Positions 1-7,991 of a stretch of DNA of 39,397 bases are shown piece after piece (positions within the stretch are counted from its first letter, which is position 1; every line of letters starts with the position of its first letter). The position numbers and the translations under genes were made by a program. The DNA is from Acidobacteriota bacterium (lineage in GTDB: Bacteria > Acidobacteriota > Terriglobia > Bryobacterales > UBA6623). Under the pieces are notes generated by a model. That model was not told where the DNA came from. It was given only the letters and a program-made list of their open reading frames with translations, and searched no databases. The stretch spans positions 1-39,397 of the forward strand of contig JAQCLD010000033.1 of assembly GCA_027592785.1 (NCBI GenBank). The letters are read 5' to 3'.

Positions 1-1
1 A

Positions 2-91
2 ACCGTTGCACCGGCGGGCAAGCTCTGCTACCGTCACCGCGTCGCGATGGCCAAAATGGAAATCCCGGCTTATAGTTCTCCTATTTCGTAA
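2..91 (+). CDS. possible C-terminal end of an unidentified gene
   Basis: One frame is open from the window edge to a TAA at 89-91 (29 residues, ending IPAYSSPIS) with codon use similar to its neighbours. It would be the tail of a gene entering from the left and converging on the bicupin gene, which ends at 135. No family can be recognised from so short a piece, and an overlapping frame (6-437) is also open but is antisense to the cupin gene. The call rests on frame and position only and may be wrong. Confidence 0.25.
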   Translation, partial: TVAPAGKLCYRHRVAMAKMEIPAYSSPIS

Positions 92-134
92 TGAATTAAT
101 TCGGCCACGCCTATCGCGTCAACGGTCGTTCGAC

Positions 135-992
135 CTAGTTGAAAGGATAGCGCGAGCGCACAGCCAGCATTCGCGCCTTGCGCCCCCTAGCTGCATCCGC
201 ATAGAACCCCATCGTGGCGTTGAGCCGATAGAAATAGGCGTCGCCGGGCTTAGCAGGATGTTTCCCCTCCACGCCATCCGCTCCGCCTCCGGCAACGATC
301 TCGCCCTCGCCGTCAAGCAACAGATATATCTCTTCCTCGGTCGCGTGATGGTGCGAGAAATTCGTGCCGCCCGGCTCGAATTCCATCACGAACAAACTGG
401 TCACCGTGTGCCCTACCGCCAGCAAGTCCCGCTGTGACGAAGTATCGCCGACCAGCAGCTGATACAACGTCGACGAAGGATGGTTGCCGACCACCTGCTT
501 GGCGGCCTCGCTCTCGTGCGCCATCGGCAACTTCACCGGGATGCCGTACTCCCCATCCGCCGGAACCTTGAAGCCCATGACGACGATGCGCAGCGTCGCA
601 CTGGAATCATTGGCCGCCGTATGCTCCGAGCCCGGTGCGAAATACATGAAGTCGCCCTCACGCACGGCAACCGGCGTGCCCCGATACATCGCCGCGCCCT
701 GGCCCGCCAACACGTAGTAGATCTGCTCTTCTGCCGCGTAACTGACGACCTTGCACTTGCCGCCTGGCGCGATAGTCAGCTCGCCGAAGCGGGCCACGCC
801 TCTAACGATGGCCGGCTCGCTGTCCGCCGCGCCAAACAACGGACGGTAGCGGCAAGTCGGTGTCGTCTCGTCCGACTCCGCGAACTTCGCCTCACCGATA
901 TTGCGATACAGGTAAGTGGGATCCACAGCCCGTTCAGCGCCAAGCGCCGCGATTGCCGATACGAATAAATACAAGGGGAGAAGTTTTGGCAC
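135..992 (-). CDS. secreted two-domain cupin protein
   Basis: 285 residues with an N-terminal signal peptide (hydrophobic stretch about residues 3-18). The first cupin domain (about 65-140) has YYVLAGQG followed by REGDFMYFAPGSEH; a His pair is missing and Glu88/Glu89 with His124 stand in the ligand region. The second domain (about 200-275) keeps His214-His216 and Glu220 in HHHATEEEIYLLLDGEGE, a metal-binding cupin motif. Bicupins of this kind include oxygenases, isomerases and binding proteins, so the reaction cannot be stated. The start is GTG: it lies 9 bases after a TAGGAT box and has no Shine-Dalgarno, so the message is probably near-leaderless. It diverges from the kinase gene across 77 bases. 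Confidence 0.85.
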   Translation of the reverse strand: MPKLLPLYLFVSAIAALGAERAVDPTYLYRNIGEAKFAESDETTPTCRYRPLFGAADSEPAIVRGVARFGELTIAPGGKCKVVSYAAEEQIYYVLAGQGAAMYRGTPVAVREGDFMYFAPGSEHTAANDSSATLRIVVMGFKVPADGEYGIPVKLPMAHESEAAKQVVGNHPSSTLYQLLVGDTSSQRDLLAVGHTVTSLFVMEFEPGGTNFSHHHATEEEIYLLLDGEGEIVAGGGADGVEGKHPAKPGDAYFYRLNATMGFYADAARGRKARMLAVRSRYPFN

Positions 993-1001
993 AGCGTCTA
1001 C

Positions 1002-1031
1002 ATCCTAGCGTTAGCAGCCGGTTCGAACCAA
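1002..1031 (-). promoter_or_regulatory. promoter of the bicupin gene (near-leaderless)
   Basis: Read on the minus strand: -35 TTGGTT (1031-1026), an 18-base spacer, -10 TAGGAT (1007-1002), then 9 bases to the GTG at 992. Transcription would start within a few bases of the start codon. Confidence 0.55.
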
Positions 1032-1032
1032 G

Positions 1033-1046
1033 CCCGCGCTAGCGGG
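1033..1046. repeat. short palindrome in a divergent promoter region
   Basis: CCCGC-GCTA-GCGGG, a 5-base stem with a GCTA loop, lies between the two divergent promoters. The same loop and CCGC/GCGG core recur in the larger hairpin at 7964-7991. It may be an operator or a small dispersed repeat unit. Confidence 0.35.
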
Positions 1047-1054
1047 AATCACGC

Positions 1055-1060
1055 TACAAT
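1055..1060 (+). promoter_or_regulatory. -10 box of the kinase gene
   Basis: TACAAT ends 9 bases before the TTG start at 1070. There is no Shine-Dalgarno. No good -35 is visible 16-19 bases upstream. Confidence 0.5.
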
Positions 1061-1069
1061 TCCCCTGTC

Positions 1070-3787
1070 TTGATCATCGGCTCCACCATCAGCCATTACA
1101 AGATCCTCGAGAAGCTTGGCGAGGGCGGCATGGGTGTCGTCTACAAGGCTGAAGACACCAAGCTTAACCGCCAGGTCGCCCTCAAGTTCCTGGCCGACCA
1201 TCTGCTCAGCGATGGGGAAGCCAAGGAGCGCTTCCTCCGCGAAGCCCAAGCAGCGGCTGCCCTCCATCACCCCAACGTCTGCCCCGTCTACGAGATTGAC
1301 GAAGTTGCCGGCAAGACGTTTTTGGCGATGGCCTTTCTCAAAGGGGAAACGCTCGAACAGCTCATCGCCAGAGGGCCGCTGCCAATCAAGGACGCTCTCG
1401 ACATCGCTCGCCAAACGGCCGAAGGACTGCAGGCCGCACACGCTGAAGCCGTAGTTCACCGCGACATCAAGCCAGCCAACATCCTGGTCTCGCCCGAAGG
1501 CCGTCCGACAATCATGGACTTCGGCCTGGCGCGGCTGACCGAAGCCTCACGCCTCACTAAAGTCGATACGGCCATGGGGACGGTGGCCTACATGTCGCCC
1601 GAACAAGCCCAAGGCATGGAAGTCGATCACCGCAGTGACGTCTGGTCGCTGGGCTGTGTGCTCTATGAGATGGTCTCGGGCCAACGGCCATTCCTGGGTC
1701 AATACGATCAGGCCTTGTTCTACGAGATCGTCCACGAACAAGTCGCGCCATTGACCTCCGTCCGCGCCGGCGTGCCGATGGAACTGGAGTTCATCGTTGG
1801 CAAATGCCTGGCCAAAGATCGCGAGGACCGCCATCAAGCCGCCAAGGAAGTTGCTGTTGACCTGAGAAACCTGGCCGAGAAACTCAAGTCGGGCCGCTCG
1901 ACGATTCTGCGAACGACGCAGATGACGGGCGCCGTCCCGGCTTTAGCCGGCGGCCAAACAGTAAATCCAGCGCAAGCTTTACCTTCCGACTCGGTTGTCG
2001 TCCCGAGGCGGCGGCAGCAGGTGCTGGTCGGCCTTCTCGCGATGGTGACGCTGGTCGCGGTTGTCCTCGCTCTACTCCACTTCGCGGCAACGCCTGACGC
2101 CCCAGAACGGGCAGTGGCACGCTTCTCTTTCACGTCCGCCGGGGCTTCTCAGACTGAAATCTCGCCAGACGGCAAGCATATCCTCTATGTGGCGGGAACG
2201 CGCGGCAGATCGACGCTATGGGTGCGGTCACTCGCGAGCGAATCCGTCCGCGAATTGGCCGGAACAGAGGGTGTCCTCGGCGCGTTCTGGTCGCCAGACA
2301 GCCGGATAGTCGGTTTCGGAACGAGTGTCGAATTGAAGCGAGTGTCTCTCGACGGAGGCTCCCCCGTAACTCTCGCCAGGCTACCCAGTATTGGTGGCGG
2401 GTTCTATGGAGGCAATCGTTTCTCCGGCGGCACATGGAGCCCTGATGGTCAACGCATTGTTTTCTCCGCCGGTTATTTGCTCTACGAAATCGCAGCCGTC
2501 GGAGGAGACCCCATGCTCCTATTTGAACGTGAGGAAGAGGGGCGTCGGTACTACTCGCATCCTCGATTCCTACCGCCCAATGAAGGCAAACAAGCGATCA
2601 CCTACACGGCGGCGGCGGACGGACGTGACGTGATGCTGGCGGTCATGGACTTCGAATCCGGCGAGCGTCGCGAGTTGGTGGCGGGCTGGCAAGGATTCTA
2701 TGCTCCTGTAGGTTTTTTGCTGTACGCTCCGGCGGACAACGACGGAGGCGATTTGAGGGCGCTACCGTTCTCCATCAGATCCTTATCGGCGACAGGCGAA
2801 CCGTTCCCCATCAACGCGGCTGGCCTGTGGCCTAGCGTTTCTGAGAGCGGAACACTCACCTTCCTGGATTCTTCCAGCGCATCGGGCGCTCGGAGCCTGG
2901 CCTGGAGAGACCGGCAAGGCAGCTTGATTGCCCTAGTCGGCCAGCCGCAGGGATATATGAACATGCCTTCCCTATCTCCCGATGGGCGGCGGGTTGCGGT
3001 CCGGTCAAGAGAAAGCGGGGCCCAGGACATATGGGTTCAAGATCTTGTGCGCTCCACGAAGACTCGACTGACCTTCAACACAAGAATCAATGTCCAGCCT
3101 ACGTGGTCCCCTTCAGGGCGGGACGTACTCTACGAAAGCCGGGCGACCGGCAAGGTAACGATTGAGAGTAAACCAGCGGACGGTACGGGGGAAGCAATCA
3201 TCCTTGTTGAGTCGCCGTCGATACTGGCCAACCCCGCGTGGTCGCCGGATGGGCGATACGTCGTGTACCAGAACAATAACCCTGAAGGAGTGACCGATAT
3301 CCATTATCTGGAGGCGCCGCCCAATGGGACGACGTCTGAGCCCGTGGCCTTCCTTGATACGCCGGCGCGAGAGCGTGTACCGAAGGTATCGCCCGACGGA
3401 CGATTTCTGGCCTACCTCTCCGACGAGTCGGGGCGCGACGAGGTCTATGTCCGCCCGTTCCCTAGCGGAGCCGGTAGGTGGCAAGCGTCCGTGGATGGCG
3501 GAACTCAGCCGCTTTGGAGCCCCGATGGCTCCGAACTGTTCTTCGTCGACGATGGAGCAATGATGACCGTCCCTGTTTCTACTCAGCCCACGCTGACGTT
3601 GGGACAGCCGCAACTCTTATTTGAATCCGAGGACTTGCTGGGACCCTACCCTTCATTGACTTACGACGTATCGCCCGATGCTCAGCGATTCCTCACTATC
3701 ACGCCCTTCCGGGACGAAAACGCTCCGTCCCCTGCGATCCGCATCGTCCTGAACTGGTACGAAGAGTTCCGCAACCGGGAGCAGTAA
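1070..3787 (+). CDS. Ser/Thr protein kinase with PD40 beta-propeller sensor domain
   Basis: 905 residues. The N-terminal Hanks-type kinase domain (about 8-275) has the Gly-rich loop GEGGMGVVYKAED, the ATP-anchoring Lys39 (VALKFL), the catalytic HRDIKPAN (Asp132), the DFGLA metal site (Asp150) and MSPEQAQG in the activation segment, so it should be active. One membrane helix follows at about 313-338, then about 550 residues with repeated (L/W)SPDG blades typical of TolB/PD40 propellers. The propeller should lie outside the membrane. This architecture is abundant in Acidobacteriota as a receptor kinase; the ligand is unknown. The start is TTG, chosen because ISHYKILEKLGEGG follows at once and a -10 box sits just upstream. 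The PQQ-like propeller gene follows by 45 bases and is probably co-transcribed. Confidence 0.93.
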   Translation: MIIGSTISHYKILEKLGEGGMGVVYKAEDTKLNRQVALKFLADHLLSDGEAKERFLREAQAAAALHHPNVCPVYEIDEVAGKTFLAMAFLKGETLEQLIARGPLPIKDALDIARQTAEGLQAAHAEAVVHRDIKPANILVSPEGRPTIMDFGLARLTEASRLTKVDTAMGTVAYMSPEQAQGMEVDHRSDVWSLGCVLYEMVSGQRPFLGQYDQALFYEIVHEQVAPLTSVRAGVPMELEFIVGKCLAKDREDRHQAAKEVAVDLRNLAEKLKSGRSTILRTTQMTGAVPALAGGQTVNPAQALPSDSVVVPRRRQQVLVGLLAMVTLVAVVLALLHFAATPDAPERAVARFSFTSAGASQTEISPDGKHILYVAGTRGRSTLWVRSLASESVRELAGTEGVLGAFWSPDSRIVGFGTSVELKRVSLDGGSPVTLARLPSIGGGFYGGNRFSGGTWSPDGQRIVFSAGYLLYEIAAVGGDPMLLFEREEEGRRYYSHPRFLPPNEGKQAITYTAAADGRDVMLAVMDFESGERRELVAGWQGFYAPVGFLLYAPADNDGGDLRALPFSIRSLSATGEPFPINAAGLWPSVSESGTLTFLDSSSASGARSLAWRDRQGSLIALVGQPQGYMNMPSLSPDGRRVAVRSRESGAQDIWVQDLVRSTKTRLTFNTRINVQPTWSPSGRDVLYESRATGKVTIESKPADGTGEAIILVESPSILANPAWSPDGRYVVYQNNNPEGVTDIHYLEAPPNGTTSEPVAFLDTPARERVPKVSPDGRFLAYLSDESGRDEVYVRPFPSGAGRWQASVDGGTQPLWSPDGSELFFVDDGAMMTVPVSTQPTLTLGQPQLLFESEDLLGPYPSLTYDVSPDAQRFLTITPFRDENAPSPAIRIVLNWYEEFRNREQ

Positions 3788-3832
3788 GTGTTGTCGATAC
3801 CGTTAAAGCGCTTGGGCCTCGGAGGAATCCAG

Positions 3833-5467
3833 ATGATGTCGCAGCGCAAGCTGTTCGGGCTTCTTTTCGTCGTTCTGTTTCCTGCTGGCGTTGCGCATTC
3901 GCAAGGCGTCGAATCTCAGGACTGGCTTACTTGGGGTGGAGATCCCCAGCGAAGCGGCTGGGTAAAAAGCGGCAGCGAAATCAACTCCAGCAACGTCGCC
4001 GGTTTAGGATTGGCATGGAAAACCCAGATTGAGCAGAACGTACCGATCGAAATTGAGTCGGGCGCCTCGATGCTGACGGCTCCGCTGGTGGTCACGGACG
4101 TAGCGACTGCGCAAGGGAACAAGGACTTGGTGTTTACTCTGTCGTTCGCCAATACCCTCGCCGCTCTAGACGCCGAAACAGGACAAATTGTCTGGAAACA
4201 GCAATTCCGCGACAGCACCGCGCCGCCAAGGGCAGCCAACTGGCTTTGTACCAATACGCCAACAGCGACCCCGGTCATCGACAAGGCCAGCAGCGCCATC
4301 TACTTCCTCACAGCGGACGGCACATTGCACGGCGTAAGCCTTTCCAATGGAGAAGACAAGATTCCGCCCACGGCCTTCGTGCCGCCTTTCTCTCGCAATT
4401 GGAGTCTGAATCTGGTCGACGGAGTGCTCTACACCACTGTGGGGCGAGGTTGCGGCGCCAAGCCAGGGGGCGGCTTGGTCAGCTCGCAGATGACCGCGAT
4501 GGATCTTACGGATCCCGCGCGCCCCGTCACCCGCTTTGGCACAAGTTCAGCGCGACCTTCTGGCGTTTGGGGACGCGCCGGCCTAGCCTGGGGTCCGCAC
4601 GGTCTGTACGGGCAAACCGCGGACGGGCCATGGGATCCGGCCGCTGATCAGTGGGGACAAACCCTCGTCGCGCTGGAGCCCAAAACTTTGGAATTGCTGG
4701 ACTACTTTACCCCCGCAAACCTCGACATGATCAACAAGCTGGATCTGGATTTCGGCTCCAGCGGGCCGTTAGCCTTCTCGTTCGGCGACTGGGAACTTGT
4801 AGCGGCGGCCGGCAAGGAAGGCACAATCTACCTTCTCGACGCGAAGGAACTCGGTGGCGAGGACCACCGCACGCCGCTGTTCGAGCTAAAGGTCGCCAAC
4901 GACGCTTACCTGTACGCTTCGATGGGCGTTTGGGGGGCCATGTCCACGGCGGTCGATGCTAGCGGCGACCGCTGGCTCTACGTTCCGATTTGGGGACCCG
5001 TATCTAACAACGTGTCCAACTTGACCTACGCCCACGGCCTTGCGCCGGACGGAGCGATCATCGCCCTCAAACTCGTGATGGAAGAGGAGAAACCGGCACT
5101 CCAGCCTGTTTGGATCTCTCGGAACTTGTCGAAGCCCGAACCGCCGATTATCGTCAACGACGTGGTGATTGCCATCTCGACCGGCGAGAACAGCATCCAA
5201 AGGCACACCGACCCGCGCTATTTGCAGATTTACCAAAAGGATGGCCAGCCGCTGTCGACGCGAGGAATCCTCTCGGCGCAAGAGCGAGGTCAAAATACGG
5301 CCAATACGGTCCTCTACGCTTTTGACGCCCAGACCGGCAAAGAGCTTTTTTCCAGTCAGGAGTTGGTCAATGAATGGACGCACCTGAGCAGCGTAACGAC
5401 CGGCGCCGGGAAGATTTACGTGACCACTCGGGACGCAACCATACACGCCTTCGGGCCAAAGCAGTAG
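3833..5467 (+). CDS. secreted PQQ-like beta-propeller protein
   Basis: The frame opens directly after the kinase stop, but GGAGGA at 3821-3826 lies 6 bases before the ATG at 3833, giving 544 residues with a clean signal peptide (MMSQRKLFGLLFVVLFPAGVAHSQ). The mature protein has PQQ-type propeller repeats such as DAETGQIVWKQQF, LDAKELGGED and FDAQTGKELFSS, starting with LTWGGDPQRSGW. These resemble quinoprotein dehydrogenase and BamB-like propellers. No cytochrome CxxCH motif is visible, so it may bind or sense rather than oxidise. Its position behind a propeller-bearing receptor kinase suggests a periplasmic partner; that is inference. It uses a Shine-Dalgarno, unlike the operon's first gene. 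Confidence 0.85.
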   Translation: MMSQRKLFGLLFVVLFPAGVAHSQGVESQDWLTWGGDPQRSGWVKSGSEINSSNVAGLGLAWKTQIEQNVPIEIESGASMLTAPLVVTDVATAQGNKDLVFTLSFANTLAALDAETGQIVWKQQFRDSTAPPRAANWLCTNTPTATPVIDKASSAIYFLTADGTLHGVSLSNGEDKIPPTAFVPPFSRNWSLNLVDGVLYTTVGRGCGAKPGGGLVSSQMTAMDLTDPARPVTRFGTSSARPSGVWGRAGLAWGPHGLYGQTADGPWDPAADQWGQTLVALEPKTLELLDYFTPANLDMINKLDLDFGSSGPLAFSFGDWELVAAAGKEGTIYLLDAKELGGEDHRTPLFELKVANDAYLYASMGVWGAMSTAVDASGDRWLYVPIWGPVSNNVSNLTYAHGLAPDGAIIALKLVMEEEKPALQPVWISRNLSKPEPPIIVNDVVIAISTGENSIQRHTDPRYLQIYQKDGQPLSTRGILSAQERGQNTANTVLYAFDAQTGKELFSSQELVNEWTHLSSVTTGAGKIYVTTRDATIHAFGPKQ

Positions 5468-5517
5468 ACGGCCCACGCGGCGCTGCAAGCCTCCGAGGGT
5501 CCCTCCCAACCCAGCCC

Positions 5518-5523
5518 TAAATT
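5518..5523 (+). promoter_or_regulatory. -10 box of the DinB-like gene
   Basis: TAAATT ends 6 bases before the ATG at 5530, placing the transcription start at or next to the start codon. No Shine-Dalgarno is present. Confidence 0.4.
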
Positions 5524-5529
5524 AATCTC

Positions 5530-6078
5530 ATGGCCCTGCAGTTCACCACTTCCTACCTTGAAGACTCCCTCGCTGTCTTCCGCTACTACAAGTCTCTGGC
5601 CGATCGCGCCTTGGCCCAAGTCCCCGATGAGCACCTGTTCACCACGCTAGACGGTGAAGCCAACTCCATCGCCATCACCGTCAAACACATCGCCGGCAAC
5701 ATGCGTTCTCGTTGGACCGACTTCCTCACTAGCGACGGCGAGAAACCCTACCGCGACCGCGACAGCGAATTCGTCGACCCGCCCGATACCCGTGCCGACC
5801 TAATAGAACTCTGGGAGGACGGCTGGTCTCGCCTCTTTGCAGCCCTCGAACCGCTGACCGACGAAGACCTGGGACGAACGATCACCATCCGCGCCGAACC
5901 GCATTCGGTCACGCAAGCCATCAACCGCCAAGTCGCCCACTACTCCTATCACGTCGGCCAGATCGTCCTGCTCGCCAAACACTTCGTCGGTCCCGACTGG
6001 AAATCCCTCTCCGTCCCCCGCAACCAGTCCGCCGCCTTCAACCAACAGGTGCAATCCGGAGCCCGCAGCCAGCGCTAG
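5530..6078 (+). CDS. DinB-superfamily (DUF1572-like) protein
   Basis: 182 residues, the usual size for this group. The four-helix DinB fold binds a metal through three histidines, here probably His53 (VKHIAGN), His137 and His141 (HYSYHVGQIV). Relatives include bacillithiol- and mycothiol-dependent transferases, but most members have no proven reaction. The protein is cytoplasmic, with no signal peptide. It starts 62 bases after the propeller gene and seems to have its own leaderless promoter. Confidence 0.8.
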   Translation: MALQFTTSYLEDSLAVFRYYKSLADRALAQVPDEHLFTTLDGEANSIAITVKHIAGNMRSRWTDFLTSDGEKPYRDRDSEFVDPPDTRADLIELWEDGWSRLFAALEPLTDEDLGRTITIRAEPHSVTQAINRQVAHYSYHVGQIVLLAKHFVGPDWKSLSVPRNQSAAFNQQVQSGARSQR

Positions 6079-6156
6079 ATCGCTTGCGCCCGCGGAGGAT
6101 TTGGACCCCTGTTGTAGCCTGAAGGAATAGGAGGCTCGCTAGCGCCGCGCCGTCCC

Positions 6157-6300
6157 CCGAAAACCTTGCCAAAAGTTGCCAAAAATCTCTCAAAGCCCCG
6201 GATAAGGGGAATTTCCACTCGGGCCGAAATGATCGAATCTCGTCCGAAACCAGCCGAAACGGCGTCACGATTGCCAAGAACGGACTGAAATCACTACACT
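6157..6300 (+). promoter_or_regulatory. ykvI-family promoter with phased direct repeats
   Basis: The promoter is -35 TTGCCA (6271-6276), an 18-base spacer and -10 TACACT (6295-6300), then 9 bases to the GTG. Upstream lie repeated elements: TTGCCAAAA at 6166 and 6176 (exactly 10 bases apart), and CCGAAA at 6157, 6224, 6244 and 6254, the last three spaced 20 and 10 bases. Same-face spacing close to the -35 fits a tandem-binding activator such as an OmpR-type regulator. The 231-base gap holds no gene. Confidence 0.5.
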
Positions 6301-6309
6301 CGGGAACCC

Positions 6310-7404
6310 GTGAACGCCAACTGGATCTCCACATACAAGACCTATCTGCTCCCCGGCTTCGTTTTCCAGTCGATCGTCATCGGCGGCGGCTACGGCACTG
6401 GCCGCGAGCTAGTTGAGTTCTTCTTGCGCGAAGGTGCGGCGCCCGGTTATCTCGGCATGGTCGCGGCCATGCTCATTTGGGGACTCATCCTGGCGCTTGG
6501 CTTTGAGCTGGCCCGCGTGGGTCGCAACTACGACTACCGTACGTTCTCAAAGGCCCTGCTGGGGCGCGCCTGGGTCGCCGTCGATGTCCTGGCGATTCTC
6601 TCGATGATTCTCACCGTTGCGGTCGTCGGCTCGGCGTCGGGTGAATTACTGCACGAGATGTCCGGCTCGGCCCCCATTGTCGGGACGCTGCTGGCCGTCG
6701 TCGTGATCGTTCTATTGGTCTGCTGGGGCAGCACGCTGATCGAGCGTGTCTTCTCTGTTTGGTCCCTCCTGCTTTACGGTTTCTATCTGCTGATGATCGT
6801 GCTGGTCATGCGAACGCAATCGGAAGAAATCCTGCGCAACGCGGCAATCTGGGATCCGGAGGCGCACTGGCTTTTAGGAGGCGTGCGTTACGCGGGGTAC
6901 AACCTGGCAGGCCTCAGCGTCATGCTGTTCGTCGTGCGGCACATCAAGACGCGTCGGCAAGCCGTCACGGCAGGCTTCCTCGCCGGGGTCATCGCGATGT
7001 TCCCCGGGATGATGATCTATACGGCGCTCTTGGCTTACTATCCGTCTATCATCGAACAATCAATCCCGGCTAACTTCGTCCTCAGTCAGCTCGACTGGCC
7101 TGCGTTCCAACTCCTGTTCCAAGTCATTCTTTTCGGAACCTTCATCGAAACCGGCACTGGCACCATTCACGGCTTCAACGAACGCCTCGCTGGCGCTTGG
7201 CGCGAAAAGGGTCATGAGATGACGCGCCTACAGCGTCTTGCAGTCGGTGCGGCTGTGCTCGTCTCGGCCGTATGGCTCGCTGACCGCTTCGGTTTAGTTG
7301 CCTTGATCGCCGACGGCTACGGCCTCATCACCTGGGGGTTCTGGCTGTTTCTGCTGCTGCCGGTCTTGGTCTTTGGCCTGCGCTCCATCTTTCGCCGCAC
7401 ATAA
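6310..7404 (+). CDS. YkvI-family integral membrane protein
   Basis: 364 residues with about ten hydrophobic helices. The opening GGGYGTGRELVEFF (about 22-35) and GTGTIHGFNER (about 279-289) are hallmark segments of the YkvI family, whose fold is related to amino-acid/Na+ symporters of the APC/LeuT type; the substrate is unknown. The start is GTG: it lies 9 bases after TACACT and immediately precedes NANWISTYKTYLLPGF. The phased direct repeats upstream suggest it is tightly regulated. Confidence 0.85.
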   Translation: MNANWISTYKTYLLPGFVFQSIVIGGGYGTGRELVEFFLREGAAPGYLGMVAAMLIWGLILALGFELARVGRNYDYRTFSKALLGRAWVAVDVLAILSMILTVAVVGSASGELLHEMSGSAPIVGTLLAVVVIVLLVCWGSTLIERVFSVWSLLLYGFYLLMIVLVMRTQSEEILRNAAIWDPEAHWLLGGVRYAGYNLAGLSVMLFVVRHIKTRRQAVTAGFLAGVIAMFPGMMIYTALLAYYPSIIEQSIPANFVLSQLDWPAFQLLFQVILFGTFIETGTGTIHGFNERLAGAWREKGHEMTRLQRLAVGAAVLVSAVWLADRFGLVALIADGYGLITWGFWLFLLLPVLVFGLRSIFRRT

Positions 7405-7485
7405 CAGCGCAACTAATTTCCGTCGGTCGTGTTTCTACTCACAGACCTCGGCCGGGGCGCTTTCACACATAAGAGAGGAATATCC

Positions 7486-7956
7486 ATGCATAAGGTACTT
7501 AGCTGCATCGCGGCGACGATTCTTTGCGCCTCGGCGCTCGGAGCCCAAGACTGCCCGAGCGACTCATTCGGCGCTCTCGCCCAATACCTCAACCTTTCCG
7601 CGGAACAGACTGAGGAGTTGCAAACTCTGCAGAATCGTTTCGTCGAAGAGATCAAAGCGATTCAAGAAGAGATCCGCGAAAAGAAGGCGCGCATCAAGGC
7701 GGAACTAAAGAGCGAGTTTCCCGATGCGAACTTGATCGGTCAGTTGATGATCGAGATTAAGGCGCTCAACGAGAAGAAGAAGGCCGTCAAAGCCGAGTTC
7801 AACGAACCGGCATTGGCGATTTTGGAGCCCGAGCAAGTTCGGCTGCTTGGCCCGCTCAAAGTGGCGTTGCGGTTGATACGCGTCGCACGGCAAGCGGTGC
7901 ACTTCAATCTGATCGTCTGGGGCGACGACGGCGAGCCCGACGACGGTTTGTTCTAG
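7486..7956 (+). CDS. Spy/CpxP-like periplasmic protein
   Basis: The open frame begins at 7429, but GAGAGGAA (7473-7480) followed 5 bases later by the ATG at 7486 marks the start. It gives 156 residues with a signal peptide ending near ALGAQD. The mature part is mostly helix: LNLSAEQTEELQTLQ, then a Lys/Glu-rich amphipathic stretch (about 50-110) and a helix-breaking LEPEQVRLL. This layout matches LTxxQ-type Spy/CpxP proteins, which act as periplasmic chaperones or stress sensors. Sequence identity to Spy is only by pattern. A hairpin lies directly after the stop. Confidence 0.65.
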   Translation: MHKVLSCIAATILCASALGAQDCPSDSFGALAQYLNLSAEQTEELQTLQNRFVEEIKAIQEEIREKKARIKAELKSEFPDANLIGQLMIEIKALNEKKKAVKAEFNEPALAILEPEQVRLLGPLKVALRLIRVARQAVHFNLIVWGDDGEPDDGLF

Positions 7957-7963
7957 AGCTGCG

Positions 7964-7991
7964 GGGTAGGTCCGCGCTAGCGGACCTACCC
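7964..7991. terminator. 12-base-stem hairpin between convergent genes
   Basis: A perfect stem GGGTAGGTCCGC / GCGGACCTACCC with loop GCTA. It starts 7 bases after the Spy-like gene and its last base is part of the stop codon of the minus-strand gene ending at 7991. There is no U-run, so it may be a bidirectional terminator or a 3' stabiliser. Confidence 0.6.

Noticed and set aside
6-437. Open plus-strand frame of 143 residues at the left edge
   Set aside because: It is antisense to the conserved second cupin domain and has no family pattern; it is a shadow of the real gene.
1018-1030. GGTTCGAACC, resembling the T-arm of a tRNA
   Set aside because: No acceptor, D or anticodon stems surround it, and it lies in the promoter gap between divergent genes.
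3788-3832. GTG at 3788 as the start of the PQQ-like gene
   Set aside because: It would add 15 residues before the signal peptide, whereas GGAGGA is correctly placed for the ATG at 3833.
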